A DNA stretch of 64,000 nucleotides from DUQX01 sp050948825. Lineage in GTDB: Bacteria > Bacillota > Dethiobacteria > DTU022 > UBA8154. Made by a program: the position numbers and the translations under genes. Under the pieces are notes generated by a model, which was not told where the DNA came from, ran no database searches, and saw only the letters and a list, made by a program, of their open reading frames with translations. The stretch lies in the NCBI GenBank assembly GCA_050948825.1, contig JBMNEO010000010.1, positions 1 to 64,000 on the forward strand, given 5' to 3'. Numbering within the stretch: position 1 is the first letter of the stretch; the number at the start of each line of letters is the position of its first letter. This document shows positions 52,293-61,794 of this stretch, in pieces.

Positions 52293-53570
52293 ATGGGGCA
52301 GACCATAGCAGAAAAGATTTTAGCCAGGGCAGCAGGGAAAAAGGAAGTTTTCCCCGGAGATTTAATCAATGCGAAAATAGACCTTGCCCTGGGAAATGAT
52401 ATTACCGCACCTGTGGCGATTAATGAATTTAAAAAAACCGGCGCAGAGAAGGTTTTTGATAAGGAGCGTATCGCTCTTATCCCGGACCATTTTACTCCCA
52501 ATAAGGATATTCAATCGGCGGAACAGGTGAAGCTGATGCGCGATTTTGCCCGCCGGCAGGAAATTGTCCATTATTATGAGGTAGGCCGTATGGGTATAGA
52601 GCATGCCCTGCTTCCGGAATTGGGCCTTGTCTTACCGGGGGAAGTAGTGATTGGGGCTGATTCCCATACCTGCACCTACGGGGCGCTGGGTGCCTTTGCC
52701 ACCGGTGTAGGCAGCACGGATCTGGCGGCGGTTATGGCCACCGGGGAACTCTGGTTTAAGGTGCCGCCGACGATCAGGATTACCTATCACGGCAATCTGC
52801 CGCCGTGGGTTGGAGGAAAAGATCTTATCTTATATACTATTGGCAAACTCGGGGTCGATGGGGCGCGTTATGCTGCGTTGGAATTCAGCGGCCCCGCAAT
52901 TGGTAAGCTGAGTATGGACGCGCGCTTTACCATTTCCAATATGGCGATTGAGGCCGGTGCCAAAGCAGGGCTTATTTCGCCGGACGAGGTAACCCGCAAA
53001 TACCTTCAGGGTAGGGCAGCAAGGCCGTATAACGCCGTACTGGGTGATGATGACGCTCCGGCAGCGGAGGAATACAACTGGGATGTGGAAAGCCTGGAGC
53101 CGCAGGTTTCGCTTCCGTTTAGCCCGGCTAATGCGCAGCCCGTCTCCAGTGTAGCCGGAACTGAGATAGATCAGGTGGTAATCGGATCATGTACCAACGG
53201 GCGGATCGAGGATTTGCGCCAGGCAGCAGCTCTTTTAAAGGGCAGGAAGGTTCATCCCCGGGTGCGTCTCTTAATCATACCCGCTACCCAGGCAATTTAT
53301 CTGCAGGCTATGCGTGAAGGATTGCTGGAGATTTTTGCCGAAGCGGAGGCTGCTGTGAGCACTCCCACATGCGGGCCCTGTCTGGGAGGCCACATGGGTA
53401 TACTGGCTGCAGGGGAAGTGGCTGTGGCTACCACCAATCGTAATTTTGTCGGGCGCATGGGCCATCCCGAAAGCCGGGTATACCTGGCCGGCCCTGCTGT
53501 GGCGGCGGCTTCGGCGGTATCCGGTGTTATTGCTCATCCCGGGGATATCGGAGGAGGTGAAGCGAGGTGA
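52293..53570 (+). CDS. leuC: 3-isopropylmalate dehydratase, large subunit
   Basis: 425 residues; ATG after AAAGGGGGAGG. The shorter archaeal/clostridial LeuC type of the aconitase family. Cluster Cys in GSCTNGR and STPTCGPCLGG, substrate region ADSHTCTYGALGAFATGVGSTD. Works with LeuD to isomerise 2- to 3-isopropylmalate. leuA and leuB are not in the window. Confidence 0.92.
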   Translation: MGQTIAEKILARAAGKKEVFPGDLINAKIDLALGNDITAPVAINEFKKTGAEKVFDKERIALIPDHFTPNKDIQSAEQVKLMRDFARRQEIVHYYEVGRMGIEHALLPELGLVLPGEVVIGADSHTCTYGALGAFATGVGSTDLAAVMATGELWFKVPPTIRITYHGNLPPWVGGKDLILYTIGKLGVDGARYAALEFSGPAIGKLSMDARFTISNMAIEAGAKAGLISPDEVTRKYLQGRAARPYNAVLGDDDAPAAEEYNWDVESLEPQVSLPFSPANAQPVSSVAGTEIDQVVIGSCTNGRIEDLRQAAALLKGRKVHPRVRLLIIPATQAIYLQAMREGLLEIFAEAEAAVSTPTCGPCLGGHMGILAAGEVAVATTNRNFVGRMGHPESRVYLAGPAVAAASAVSGVIAHPGDIGGGEAR

Positions 53571-54067
53571 GCATCTTAAAAGGCAAGGTTTGGACTTTTG
53601 GCAACGATATTGATACGGATGCGATTATCCCGGCCCGCTATCTGAATACTTCCGATCCAGGCGAGCTGGCTCTGCATTGTATGGAGGATGCTGATCCATC
53701 ATTTGTAGCCAAGGCATCTCCCGGTGACATTATCGTTGCCGGTAAAAATTTCGGCTGCGGCAGTTCCCGGGAACACGCCCCTCTGGCGATTAAGGCGGCA
53801 GGGATAGGCTGTGTCATAGCCGAAAACTTTGCGCGTATTTTTTATCGCAATGCAATTAATATTGGGCTTCCTATTCTCGAGTCGGCAGAAGCCGCAGCTT
53901 TTTTGAAAGAAGGGCAACAGGTGGAGATCAACCTGGAAGAGGGGAAAATCAGTGAGCTTTCCAGCGGCCGTACCTTCACTGCAGTTCCTTTTCCTCCTTT
54001 TATGCAGGGAATAATGGCCAAAGGCGGCCTTATTAACTATATCAGGGAGAAACAGAATAAAAAGTAA
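53567..54067 (+). CDS. leuD: 3-isopropylmalate dehydratase, small subunit
   Basis: 166 residues; GTG start overlaps the leuC stop by four bases. Motifs FGNDIDTDAIIPARYLN and GKNFGCGSSREHAPLAIKAAG are typical of the swivelling domain that completes the active site with LeuC. Confidence 0.93.
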   Translation: MSILKGKVWTFGNDIDTDAIIPARYLNTSDPGELALHCMEDADPSFVAKASPGDIIVAGKNFGCGSSREHAPLAIKAAGIGCVIAENFARIFYRNAINIGLPILESAEAAAFLKEGQQVEINLEEGKISELSSGRTFTAVPFPPFMQGIMAKGGLINYIREKQNKK

Positions 54068-54151
54068 TTAAATAAAGTAAACTCATTGTTGAGGAAGGAG
54101 GTGTTAGCCTGTCCTGTGTTTCGTGGATTGGGGCAGCAGGGGCAGGCAATT

Positions 54152-56239
54152 ATGAAAAATTATAACACCGGGCAGATACGAAACGTAGCTTTAATATCAC
54201 ATGGAGGGGCGGGGAAAACATCCCTGGCGGAGGCAATGCTCTATACTTCGGGGGCGATCACCCGCCTGGGCAAAGTAGAAGCAGGCAATACTACCACGGA
54301 TTACGATCCGGATGAAATCAAAAGGCAGGTAACGATCAGTACTGCACTGGCTCCCCTGGAGTGGAACGGGGTAAAAATCAATTTGCTCGATACCCCGGGG
54401 TATTTTGACTTTGTAGGCGAAGTGCAGGGGGCGCTGCGGGTAGCCGATAGCGCAGTTATTGTAGTCTGTGCCGTCTCCGGAGTGGAAGTGGGCACTGAAA
54501 AAGTTTGGAGTTATGCGGATAAGTATAACCTGCCGCGATTGGTTTTTATTAATAAGTTAGACCGGGAAAATGCCAATTTTAGCGCCGTTTTGGAACAGCT
54601 GCGCACCTTTTTCGGTCTGAAGGTTTTCCCGTTGCAGTTTCCCCTGGGGGAGGAAAATTCTTTCCGCGGGGTAGTAGATCTTGTTAAAATGAAGGCCCTT
54701 GTCTACACCGATAAGGAAGGCCTTAAAGTGCAAGAGGAGGATATCCCGGAGGATCTGCTGGAAAAGGCGGAAGAACTTCGTGAAAAAGTTATCGAAGCGG
54801 CAGCCGAATCAGATGATGAGCTGATGGAAAAATATCTGGAAGAGGAAGCCCTGGATGAGGAAGAAATAAATGTCGCGCTGCGCAAAGGGACGCTGGAGGG
54901 CAGGATAGTACCAGTCCTCTGTGGCTCAGGAACAATGAATTACGGTATACAGCCTTTGCTGGATCTGATACAGAGCGCGCTGCCTTCCCCGCTGGATAAA
55001 CCTCCCGCAAAAGGTACCGCCCCCAACAAGGAAGAAGAAGTAATCAAAAAAGCCGATATAAATGAACCCCTCTCAGCTCTGGTTTTTAAGACGCTGGCGG
55101 ACCCTTATGTGGGCAGAGTAAATTATTTTCGGGTAAATTCAGGAGTATTAAAAGCCGATGCCCAGGTATATAATTTTAACAAAGAGAAGATGGAGCGTAT
55201 CGGAAGTGTTTTCTTTATGCGGGGGAAAAACCAGTTGCAGACAGATAAAATTGTTGCCGGAGATATCGGTGCTGTAGCCAAGTTGGCCGTGACCGGCACG
55301 GGGGATACGCTGGGCGATAAAGGCAGCCCCGTTATTTTCCCGCCGATAGATTTTCCTGCTCCGGTAATTAGTTTTGCTGTTGAGCCAAAATCCAAGGGCG
55401 ATGAAGAAAAGGTGGGCGCAGGCCTGCACCGTTTTCTGGAGGAGGATCCGACTTTCCGGGTGGAAAGAAATACGGAAACGAAGCAGATCCTTATCTCCGG
55501 TATGGGGGATACCCACCTCGATGTTATAGTAGAGCGTTTGGCCAAAAAATTCGGTGTGGAAGTCAATCTTACGCCGCCTAAAATTCCCTATAAAGAAACC
55601 ATTCGCGGGACATCCAAAAAAGAGGGTAAATATAAGAAGCAGAGCGGTGGCCGTGGCCAGTACGGGCATGTTTTTCTGGAGATAAGCCCACTGCCCCGGG
55701 GTGAAGGCTTCGTTTTTGAAGATAAGATTGTCGGTGGTGTTGTACCCCGTCAGTATATACCGGCTGTGGAGAAGGGTGTTGTCGAAGCCATGGAGGAAGG
55801 CAACCTGGCCGGTTATCCGATAGTGGATATCAAGGTTGCCCTTTATGACGGTTCTTTTCATACGGTAGACTCATCCGAGATGGCTTTTAAAATTGCTGCT
55901 TCCATGTCGTTAAGGGGCGCTATCGATCAGGCTGATCCCGTTCTCCTTGAGCCGATCATGGATGTAGAGGTAACCGTTCCGGAAAATTTTATGGGCGATA
56001 TAATGGGTGATCTGAACAGCAGAAGGGGCCGCATTCAGGGGATGATCCCCGGTGAAGGCGAACAGACGATCAAGGCGCAGGCTCCCATGGCTGAAATGTA
56101 TGATTATGCGATAGATTTACGCTCAATGACGCAGGGGAGAGGCTCTTTCTCAATAAAATTTTCTCATTACGAAGAAGTTCCATTCCAGGAAGCGGAGAAA
56201 ATTATTGCCGCTGCTAAAGCTGAAAAAGAAGGAAATTAA
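54152..56239 (+). CDS. Elongation factor G paralogue
   Basis: 695 residues from ATG 54152, matching the family start MKNYNTGQIRNVALISH. A strong AGGAAGGAGGTG lies 50 bases upstream, so GTG 54113 or TTG 54125 could add a short extension. G1 is SHGGAGKTS rather than the AHIDAGKTT of canonical EF-G, and DTPGYFDF and NKLDRENANF are G3 and G4. Domains II to V follow to PFQEAEKIIA. Such FusA2-type paralogues are common in Clostridia with unsettled roles. No ribosomal-protein genes lie nearby. Confidence 0.87.
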   Translation: MKNYNTGQIRNVALISHGGAGKTSLAEAMLYTSGAITRLGKVEAGNTTTDYDPDEIKRQVTISTALAPLEWNGVKINLLDTPGYFDFVGEVQGALRVADSAVIVVCAVSGVEVGTEKVWSYADKYNLPRLVFINKLDRENANFSAVLEQLRTFFGLKVFPLQFPLGEENSFRGVVDLVKMKALVYTDKEGLKVQEEDIPEDLLEKAEELREKVIEAAAESDDELMEKYLEEEALDEEEINVALRKGTLEGRIVPVLCGSGTMNYGIQPLLDLIQSALPSPLDKPPAKGTAPNKEEEVIKKADINEPLSALVFKTLADPYVGRVNYFRVNSGVLKADAQVYNFNKEKMERIGSVFFMRGKNQLQTDKIVAGDIGAVAKLAVTGTGDTLGDKGSPVIFPPIDFPAPVISFAVEPKSKGDEEKVGAGLHRFLEEDPTFRVERNTETKQILISGMGDTHLDVIVERLAKKFGVEVNLTPPKIPYKETIRGTSKKEGKYKKQSGGRGQYGHVFLEISPLPRGEGFVFEDKIVGGVVPRQYIPAVEKGVVEAMEEGNLAGYPIVDIKVALYDGSFHTVDSSEMAFKIAASMSLRGAIDQADPVLLEPIMDVEVTVPENFMGDIMGDLNSRRGRIQGMIPGEGEQTIKAQAPMAEMYDYAIDLRSMTQGRGSFSIKFSHYEEVPFQEAEKIIAAAKAEKEGN

Positions 56240-56260
56240 GGTTTTTGACAAACCAAAAGC

Positions 56261-56292
56261 GGAAAGCTCCCCGGATTAGGCGGGGAGCTTCC
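56261..56292 (+). terminator. GC-rich hairpin between the EF-G paralogue and ddl
   Basis: GGAAAGCTCCCCG/CGGGGAGCTTCC with a 7-base loop, but no T tract, and the ddl ribosome site starts 9 bases later. It may terminate weakly or act as an RNA processing/stability element. Confidence 0.5.
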
Positions 56293-56315
56293 TCAACTTC
56301 AAAGGGGTGAAGATC

Positions 56316-57419
56316 TTGGCCGGCAAAATAAGAATAGGCGTTTTATTTGGGGGACGTTCAGGTGAACACGCCGTTTCGCTGCTTTCTGCCGCCTCGGTCA
56401 TGGCCGCGATGGATAAAAACAAATATGATATTATTCCCATAGGTATTACAGAAGATGGCCGGTGGCTGGCGGGGGGAGACCCGCTCCAGGCGCTGCGGAA
56501 AAAAGAATTAACGCGGGGATGTTTTCCCGCTTCGCTGGTAACCAATCCTCTGGAACCGGGGCTGTTCCTTTTTGAGGGCGATAAGGCGGTTGAATTTATT
56601 CCCCTGGATGTGGTTTTTCCTGTCCTTCACGGGCCTTACGGGGAAGACGGCACTGTTCAAGGTTTGCTTGAGCTGGCAGGGATACCCTATGTAGGCGCAG
56701 GTGTTCTCTCCTCCGCCGCAGGGATGGATAAAGAGGTGATGAAAATCCTTTTCCAGCATAGCGGGCTTCCCGTTGCCGATTTTATTGCCTTTAAGGATCA
56801 CCGATGGGGGAAGGATAGCAGCTCGATTATTGAATTGATCGAGGGGAAAATAGGTTATCCCTGTTTTATCAAACCTGCCAATTTGGGGTCCAGCGTGGGC
56901 GTAAGCAAAGCTTTCGGACAGGAGGAGCTTAGAGCAGGGATAGAAGCGGCCTTGAGTTATGACAGAAAAGTAATTGTAGAGACCTTTATCGACGGGCGGG
57001 AAATAGAATGCAGCGTCCTGGGAGGCGACGAACCGGTTTCATCAATCCCCGGAGAGATTATCCCCAGCGGCGATTTTTATGATTACCGGGCAAAGTATAT
57101 CGATAACCGCTCCAGGCTGATAATTCCCGCACCCCTGGAAGCGGAGGCTGCGGGAAAAATAAGGCGGTATGCTATACAGGCTTTTCAGGCTGTAGAATGC
57201 AGCGGCCTGGGGAGAGTTGACTTTTTTTACCGGGAGAAAGAAAAGGAGATCTACGTCAGCGAGATCAACACCATGCCGGGGTTTACAGAGATCAGCATGT
57301 ATCCCAGGCTGTGGGAGCATAGCGGCATACCCTACGGGGAACTGATCGACAAACTGGTGGAGATTGCCCTGGAGAGACAGCGGCAAAAAAGCAGGCTCCT
57401 GACCGGATATAAAATATAG
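56316..57419 (+). CDS. ddl: D-alanine--D-alanine ligase
   Basis: TTG at 56316 is preferred because AAAGGGGTG (56301-56309) then has proper spacing; GTG 56307 is part of that site. 367 residues. ATP-grasp ligase with FGGRSGEHAVSLLSAASV, PVLHGPYGEDGTVQGLLELAGIPYVG, KPANLGSSVGVSKA and EINTMPGFTEISMYP. It makes the D-Ala-D-Ala of peptidoglycan. The insertion between VTNPLEPG and KAVEF is typical of VanA-like longer Ddl forms. Confidence 0.93.
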   Translation: MAGKIRIGVLFGGRSGEHAVSLLSAASVMAAMDKNKYDIIPIGITEDGRWLAGGDPLQALRKKELTRGCFPASLVTNPLEPGLFLFEGDKAVEFIPLDVVFPVLHGPYGEDGTVQGLLELAGIPYVGAGVLSSAAGMDKEVMKILFQHSGLPVADFIAFKDHRWGKDSSSIIELIEGKIGYPCFIKPANLGSSVGVSKAFGQEELRAGIEAALSYDRKVIVETFIDGREIECSVLGGDEPVSSIPGEIIPSGDFYDYRAKYIDNRSRLIIPAPLEAEAAGKIRRYAIQAFQAVECSGLGRVDFFYREKEKEIYVSEINTMPGFTEISMYPRLWEHSGIPYGELIDKLVEIALERQRQKSRLLTGYKI

Positions 57420-57495
57420 CTAAATGTCCATGGTAAAAATGCAGTGGGTCCGGTAAATCCTAAATATTGATTATGTAAAAAATGTATTCTGCAAC

Positions 57496-57524
57496 TTGTT
57501 AACAATTTTTTTATGTAGTAAAAT
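57496..57524 (+). promoter_or_regulatory. Sigma-A promoter of pdxS
   Basis: TTGTTA, 17 bases, TAAAAT, giving a leader of about 70 bases. No recognised riboswitch or PdxR-like repeat is seen in it. Confidence 0.55.
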
Positions 57525-57602
57525 ATGACCAGCATAATCGTAAATAAAACTCAAATATTGCTATATGGCAAGGTTTTGGAAAATAGCAGGAGGTTGTTAG
57601 TG

Positions 57603-58487
57603 ATGATCGAGAAAGGAACATTCAGGGGAAAAGAAGGAATAGCCGAGATACAAAAAGGCGGAGTTATTATGGATGTTACCAGCCCCGAGCAGGCTAAAAT
57701 TGCTGAAGCGGCAGGTGCGGTGGCGGTAATGGCCCTGGAAAGAGTACCGGCGGATATCAGGGCTGCCGGCGGTGTGGCGCGTATGGCGGATCCCCAAATT
57801 ATTCAGGAGATTATGGACGCTGTTACTATCCCTGTTATGGCCAAGTGCCGTATAGGGCATTTTGTCGAAGCGCAGATACTGGAAGCCCTGGGTATAGATT
57901 ATATAGATGAAAGTGAAGTTCTTACTCCTGCGGATGAAAAGTATCATATTAATAAACACCAATTTACGGTACCTTTTGTCTGTGGCTGCAGGGACCTGGG
58001 CGAAGCCCTGCGCCGTATTGGGGAAGGCGCATCCATGATTCGCACCAAAGGCGAGCCGGGGACCGGCAATGTGGTTGAGGCGGTGCGGCATATGCGCCGG
58101 GTGATGGATGAGATTCGGCAGGTGCAGGGCACCCCCGATGATGAACTCATGACGCTTGCCAAGGAGATGGGAGCCCCTTACGAGCTGGTCCTGGAGGTTA
58201 AAAAACTGGGGAGGTTACCGGTAGCCAATTTTGCTGCCGGGGGAGTTGCCACTCCTGCTGATGCGGCATTGATGATGCAGCTGGGGTCAGACGGGGTTTT
58301 TGTAGGCTCCGGCATTTTTAAGTCCAAGGAACCGGAGAAAAGGGCAAAGGCTATTGTTGAAGCGACTTTGCACTTCGATAATCCCGAGCTTTTGGCGAGG
58401 ATTTCCCGCGGGCTGGGCGAAGCGATGCCGGGGATCGATATCAAGCTGCTGGCCGATTCGGAACGTATGCAGATCAGGGGAGTATAG
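57603..58487 (+). CDS. pdxS: Pyridoxal 5'-phosphate synthase lyase subunit
   Basis: 294 residues; ATG after CAGGAGG (57587-57593), matching the family start MIEKGTFRGKEGIAEIQKGG. Active-site stretches MDVTSPEQAKIAEAAGAVA, VMALERVPADIR, MAKCRIGHFVEAQ and ESEVLTPADE are intact. It builds PLP from ribose-5-phosphate, glyceraldehyde-3-phosphate and ammonia. The ammonia-supplying glutaminase PdxT usually follows but does not here. Confidence 0.94.
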   Translation: MIEKGTFRGKEGIAEIQKGGVIMDVTSPEQAKIAEAAGAVAVMALERVPADIRAAGGVARMADPQIIQEIMDAVTIPVMAKCRIGHFVEAQILEALGIDYIDESEVLTPADEKYHINKHQFTVPFVCGCRDLGEALRRIGEGASMIRTKGEPGTGNVVEAVRHMRRVMDEIRQVQGTPDDELMTLAKEMGAPYELVLEVKKLGRLPVANFAAGGVATPADAALMMQLGSDGVFVGSGIFKSKEPEKRAKAIVEATLHFDNPELLARISRGLGEAMPGIDIKLLADSERMQIRGV

Positions 58488-58670
58488 GGTTTATAGGGGT
58501 CAGGCTTGAAATATTTACTTATTCAAACTTGAGGGAGCCTCATGGGTTGATGGTTTTTGATGATACTAGATGATGCTATTGAAAGGGTTTATGCCCTTTC
58601 TTTTTCATTTATTTTCAAAAAGGAATCCCGGGATAAATCAAGAATATAACCATTTAGCACATGTAATGCC

Positions 58671-58907
58671 TGCGACATCGGGGACTGCGACATCGGGGAC
58701 GGTTCTCCCTGTCGCATTCTCCCCTTGTGCGACACCGGGACGGTTCTTGCGACAGGGGGACGGTTCTTGTTGTCGCACTTTCGAATTTCTATCAGATAAA
58801 TATTTCAATGAAATAAGGCTTTTCACATTATAAATATTTCAGAGATATTATAAGGCTCTTCATTGGCATTGAATGCGACAGGGAGAACCGTCCCCGGTGT
58901 CGCACAA
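58671..58907. repeat. GGGGACGGTTC repeat cluster with inverted arm
   Basis: The left block (58671-58778) has several imperfect units of TGCGACA..GGGGACGGTTCT, and the right block (58874-58907) holds the same unit inverted (GCGACAGGGAGAACCGTCCC). About 95 AT-rich bases lie between. The two arms can pair into a long hairpin. It looks like a REP/MITE-like mobile repeat; no transposase is inside. The rest of the 58488-58983 gap holds nothing else I can support. Confidence 0.75.
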
Positions 58908-58983
58908 GTGTGCCGGAAATATCCCGGGGAAGATCGACAATCCTGGATGGAGTGAAACGTTTTGCTGGATGGGGTGAACCATT

Positions 58984-59586
58984 ATGGACGATCTGTTATT
59001 AAAAAATGCATTGCACGTTAATTCCCTGGATGAGTGGCGGGAACTTTGCCTCAACTGCCGGCGCTGCCCGCTACGGAAAGGGGCTACGAATGTAGTCTTT
59101 GGCGAGGGCGACCCGCATGCCGGGATTATGTTTATAGGTGAAGGTCCGGGCGGCGAGGAAGATAAAATGGGCCGTCCGTTTGTGGGCGCGGCCGGCAGGC
59201 TGCTCGATCGCATTATTGCTGCCGCCGGCTGGAAGAGGGAGGAGGTCTATATTGCCAATATCGTTAAGTGCCGTCCCCCCGGAAACCGCAACCCGTTGCA
59301 GGATGAGATTGAGATCTGTTATCCTCTTCTGGAGAAACAGATTGAGCTGATCGATCCGCAGATTATTGTAACGCTTGGTGCCGTCTCTGCAAAGGTACTC
59401 CTTGGTTCCCCGAACTTATATATAACCAAAGAACGGGGAAAATGGCATCAATTTGGCAGTCGCATGCTTATGCCTACATTTCACCCGGCAGCTCTTTTAC
59501 GCGATCCGGCGAAAAAACGTCCCGTATGGGAGGATATCAAGCAGGTAGTAGCCCTTTATAGTGAAATTAACCCGAAGGGGAACTGA
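58984..59586 (+). CDS. Uracil-DNA glycosylase, family 4
   Basis: 200 residues; ATG after GGATGGGGTGAA. Iron-sulfur Cys in LCLNCRRCPL and later NIVKCRPPGNRNP with EICYPLL; catalytic region GEGPGGEEDKMGRPFVGAAG; C-terminal MPTFHPAALLRDP. It removes uracil from DNA. Confidence 0.92.
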   Translation: MDDLLLKNALHVNSLDEWRELCLNCRRCPLRKGATNVVFGEGDPHAGIMFIGEGPGGEEDKMGRPFVGAAGRLLDRIIAAAGWKREEVYIANIVKCRPPGNRNPLQDEIEICYPLLEKQIELIDPQIIVTLGAVSAKVLLGSPNLYITKERGKWHQFGSRMLMPTFHPAALLRDPAKKRPVWEDIKQVVALYSEINPKGN

Positions 59587-59591
59587 AATAT

Positions 59592-60281
59592 ATGATGTAT
59601 GGAAAAATTTTACTGGTCGAGGACGAAAAAACCCTGGCTAAAGCGCTCAAGTTCAGCCTTGAAAAAGAAGGTTTTAAGGTTGATGTTGCCTATGATGGTG
59701 AAGAAGCCCTGCAGGCCCTCGCCGGGGGTTATCCGGATCTTGTTATTCTTGACCTGATGCTCCCTAAAATTGACGGCTATGAGGTCTGCCGTGAGATCCG
59801 TCGCAGGTCGGATCTGCCGATCATCATGCTCACAGCGCGGGATGAGGCGATCGATAAAATTCTCGGGCTGGAGCTGGGAGCGGATGATTATATGACCAAG
59901 CCTTTTAATACGCGCGAGCTTTTAGCGCGTATTAAGGCTATTTTACGCCGTGCCGGCCAGGGGGGAACTGCGGGGAAAAAAAATATTAAACTGGGAGACC
60001 TGGAAATAGATCTTATTAAACACAAAGTTGTAATTAGAGGCCGCGAGGTGTCGCTTACTTCCAAAGAGTACGCCCTGCTCAGCTTTTTGGCTTCCAACCC
60101 CGGGAGGGTTTATTCCCGGGAGCAGCTTCTTGAAGAAGCCTGGGGTTATGTTTCCGCAAGTGATTTGCGCACTGTAGATGTCCATATCAGGCATTTAAGG
60201 GAGAAAATTGAGGAGCGCCCGGCAGATCCAAGTTTTATTCTTACTGTCTGGGGTGCAGGCTATAAATTTAGGGAGGGGTAA
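59592..60281 (+). CDS. OmpR/PhoB-family response regulator
   Basis: 229 residues. Receiver domain with acidic pair VEDE, phosphoryl Asp in LVILDLMLP, TAR and KPF motifs; C-terminal winged helix (VSLTSKEYALLSFLASNPGR, RTVDVHIRHLREKI). It starts five bases after the glycosylase stop and is probably cotranscribed with it. Partner kinase follows. Closest in type to WalR/PhoP/MtrA regulators. Confidence 0.92.
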   Translation: MMYGKILLVEDEKTLAKALKFSLEKEGFKVDVAYDGEEALQALAGGYPDLVILDLMLPKIDGYEVCREIRRRSDLPIIMLTARDEAIDKILGLELGADDYMTKPFNTRELLARIKAILRRAGQGGTAGKKNIKLGDLEIDLIKHKVVIRGREVSLTSKEYALLSFLASNPGRVYSREQLLEEAWGYVSASDLRTVDVHIRHLREKIEERPADPSFILTVWGAGYKFREG

Positions 60282-60294
60282 ACCCGGGTTTATT

Positions 60295-61755
60295 ATGTTA
60301 AATAGTATTCGCCTGAGGATGACAATAACTTATCTCCTGCTTATTGTGGCGATTATGCTGGCAACGGGGATTGTGCTTTTAAATATGCTTGAAAAGCATT
60401 ATCTCTCCTCCGAGGAAGAAAACATCGAGCGGACCGGCAGGTTGGCCGCCCAATCTATTATTTCCTATTTGAGGGATGATGCTGATCCGGTTCTCCTGAG
60501 CAGTGTTGCTGAGAATATCAGCCACCAGATTAATGCCAGGGTTATTATTGTCAGCACAGATAACCTTGTTTTGGGAGATTCGGTGCGCATTGGAGGGCTT
60601 TCAGGTTCAAAAATTGAACGCCCCGAAATTCAGGATGCTCTTAAGCTGGAAAAAGGATGCAGTGTTCAGTACAGTCATATCTCCAAGCAGTGGGTTCTCC
60701 AGGTGGCGGTTCCCGCAAGGGAAGAGGATGGCACTCCACTGGGGGTTATTTTCCTTGCTTCCTCCCTCAATCCTGTCTATGCAACGCTTGCGGCTGTTCA
60801 ACGGTTTCTCCTAATGTTTACTTTCCTTGCGCTGCTTTTTGCCGGTGTTCTTGTTGTTCTCTTTTCACATCATCTGACGGGACCGATTAAAAGGCTTACG
60901 AGCGCCGCGCAGCAGATGGCTGAGGGCAAACTTGACCAGCAGATACCCGTAACCTCCAGAGATGAAATAGGCCGGCTGGCGCAGCAATTTAATGTTATGG
61001 CCAGCAGAATTATGGAGACGAACCAGCGCTTGACGCGCTTTGTGGCGGATGTATCCCATGAACTGAGAACACCGCTGGCTTCTATACACCTCTGCCTGCA
61101 ATCAATGCAGGAATACGAGATGAAACCTGAAGAGCAAAAGGAATTTTTGGATGATATTTACCATGAAACCCAGCGGTTAATATATCTTGTTGAAGATCTC
61201 CTGGAGATGACCAGAAGACAGGAAGTAGCCGAGAAAATGGAGGTATTTTCTTTAAAAGCTCTCCTGGAAGGAGTACTGGCCTCCATACAGCCCCGTGTGG
61301 ATCGTAAGGAGTTAAAGCTATTTACGGAAATTGACGAAAAGCTTCCTTTGCTGAACGTATCCCCGGAAGCCCTGAAAAGGGTTCTTTTTAACCTTTTGGA
61401 CAATGCTATAAAGTATACTCCCTCCGGCGGATGGCTGAAGCTTATCGCCGAGAGCGATGAAAATAACGTTCGTGTCACTGTGCAGGATACGGGTTGCGGC
61501 ATTCCGGAAGAGGCAATTCCTTATATTTTCGAGCGCTTTTACAGGGTGGATAAAGCCAGGTCCCGTTATCTGGGCGGAACAGGTTTGGGGTTGGCCATTT
61601 GCAAGGAGATAATTGAGCATTATGGAGGGGAAATCGGACTGGAAGAAAGCCAGGAAGATAAAGGAAGTACTTTTTACTTTATCCTGCCCGTGGAAAGAAG
61701 TATACAGGAATACCGCGAAGAGCTGCAGGTAGTGGAAAGTCCCGAACCGGTATAG
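60295..61755 (+). CDS. Membrane histidine kinase
   Basis: ATG 60295 gives a natural N-terminal helix (ITYLLLIVAIMLATGIVLLN); GGGAGGGG lies a little far, 16 bases upstream. 486 residues: helix, extracellular sensor about 35-175, second helix, HAMP (HHLTGPIKRLTSAAQQMAEG), HisKA with phospho-His in FVADVSHELRTPLASIH, and HATPase with NLLDNAIKYTPSGG, DTGCGIPEEAIPYIFERFYR and GGTGLGLAICKEI. It should phosphorylate the regulator upstream. Confidence 0.92.
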   Translation: MLNSIRLRMTITYLLLIVAIMLATGIVLLNMLEKHYLSSEEENIERTGRLAAQSIISYLRDDADPVLLSSVAENISHQINARVIIVSTDNLVLGDSVRIGGLSGSKIERPEIQDALKLEKGCSVQYSHISKQWVLQVAVPAREEDGTPLGVIFLASSLNPVYATLAAVQRFLLMFTFLALLFAGVLVVLFSHHLTGPIKRLTSAAQQMAEGKLDQQIPVTSRDEIGRLAQQFNVMASRIMETNQRLTRFVADVSHELRTPLASIHLCLQSMQEYEMKPEEQKEFLDDIYHETQRLIYLVEDLLEMTRRQEVAEKMEVFSLKALLEGVLASIQPRVDRKELKLFTEIDEKLPLLNVSPEALKRVLFNLLDNAIKYTPSGGWLKLIAESDENNVRVTVQDTGCGIPEEAIPYIFERFYRVDKARSRYLGGTGLGLAICKEIIEHYGGEIGLEESQEDKGSTFYFILPVERSIQEYREELQVVESPEPV

Positions 61756-61794
61756 TGTGAGCGGCTATCAAAAAAAAGACAAAGAGGTTAGGTT

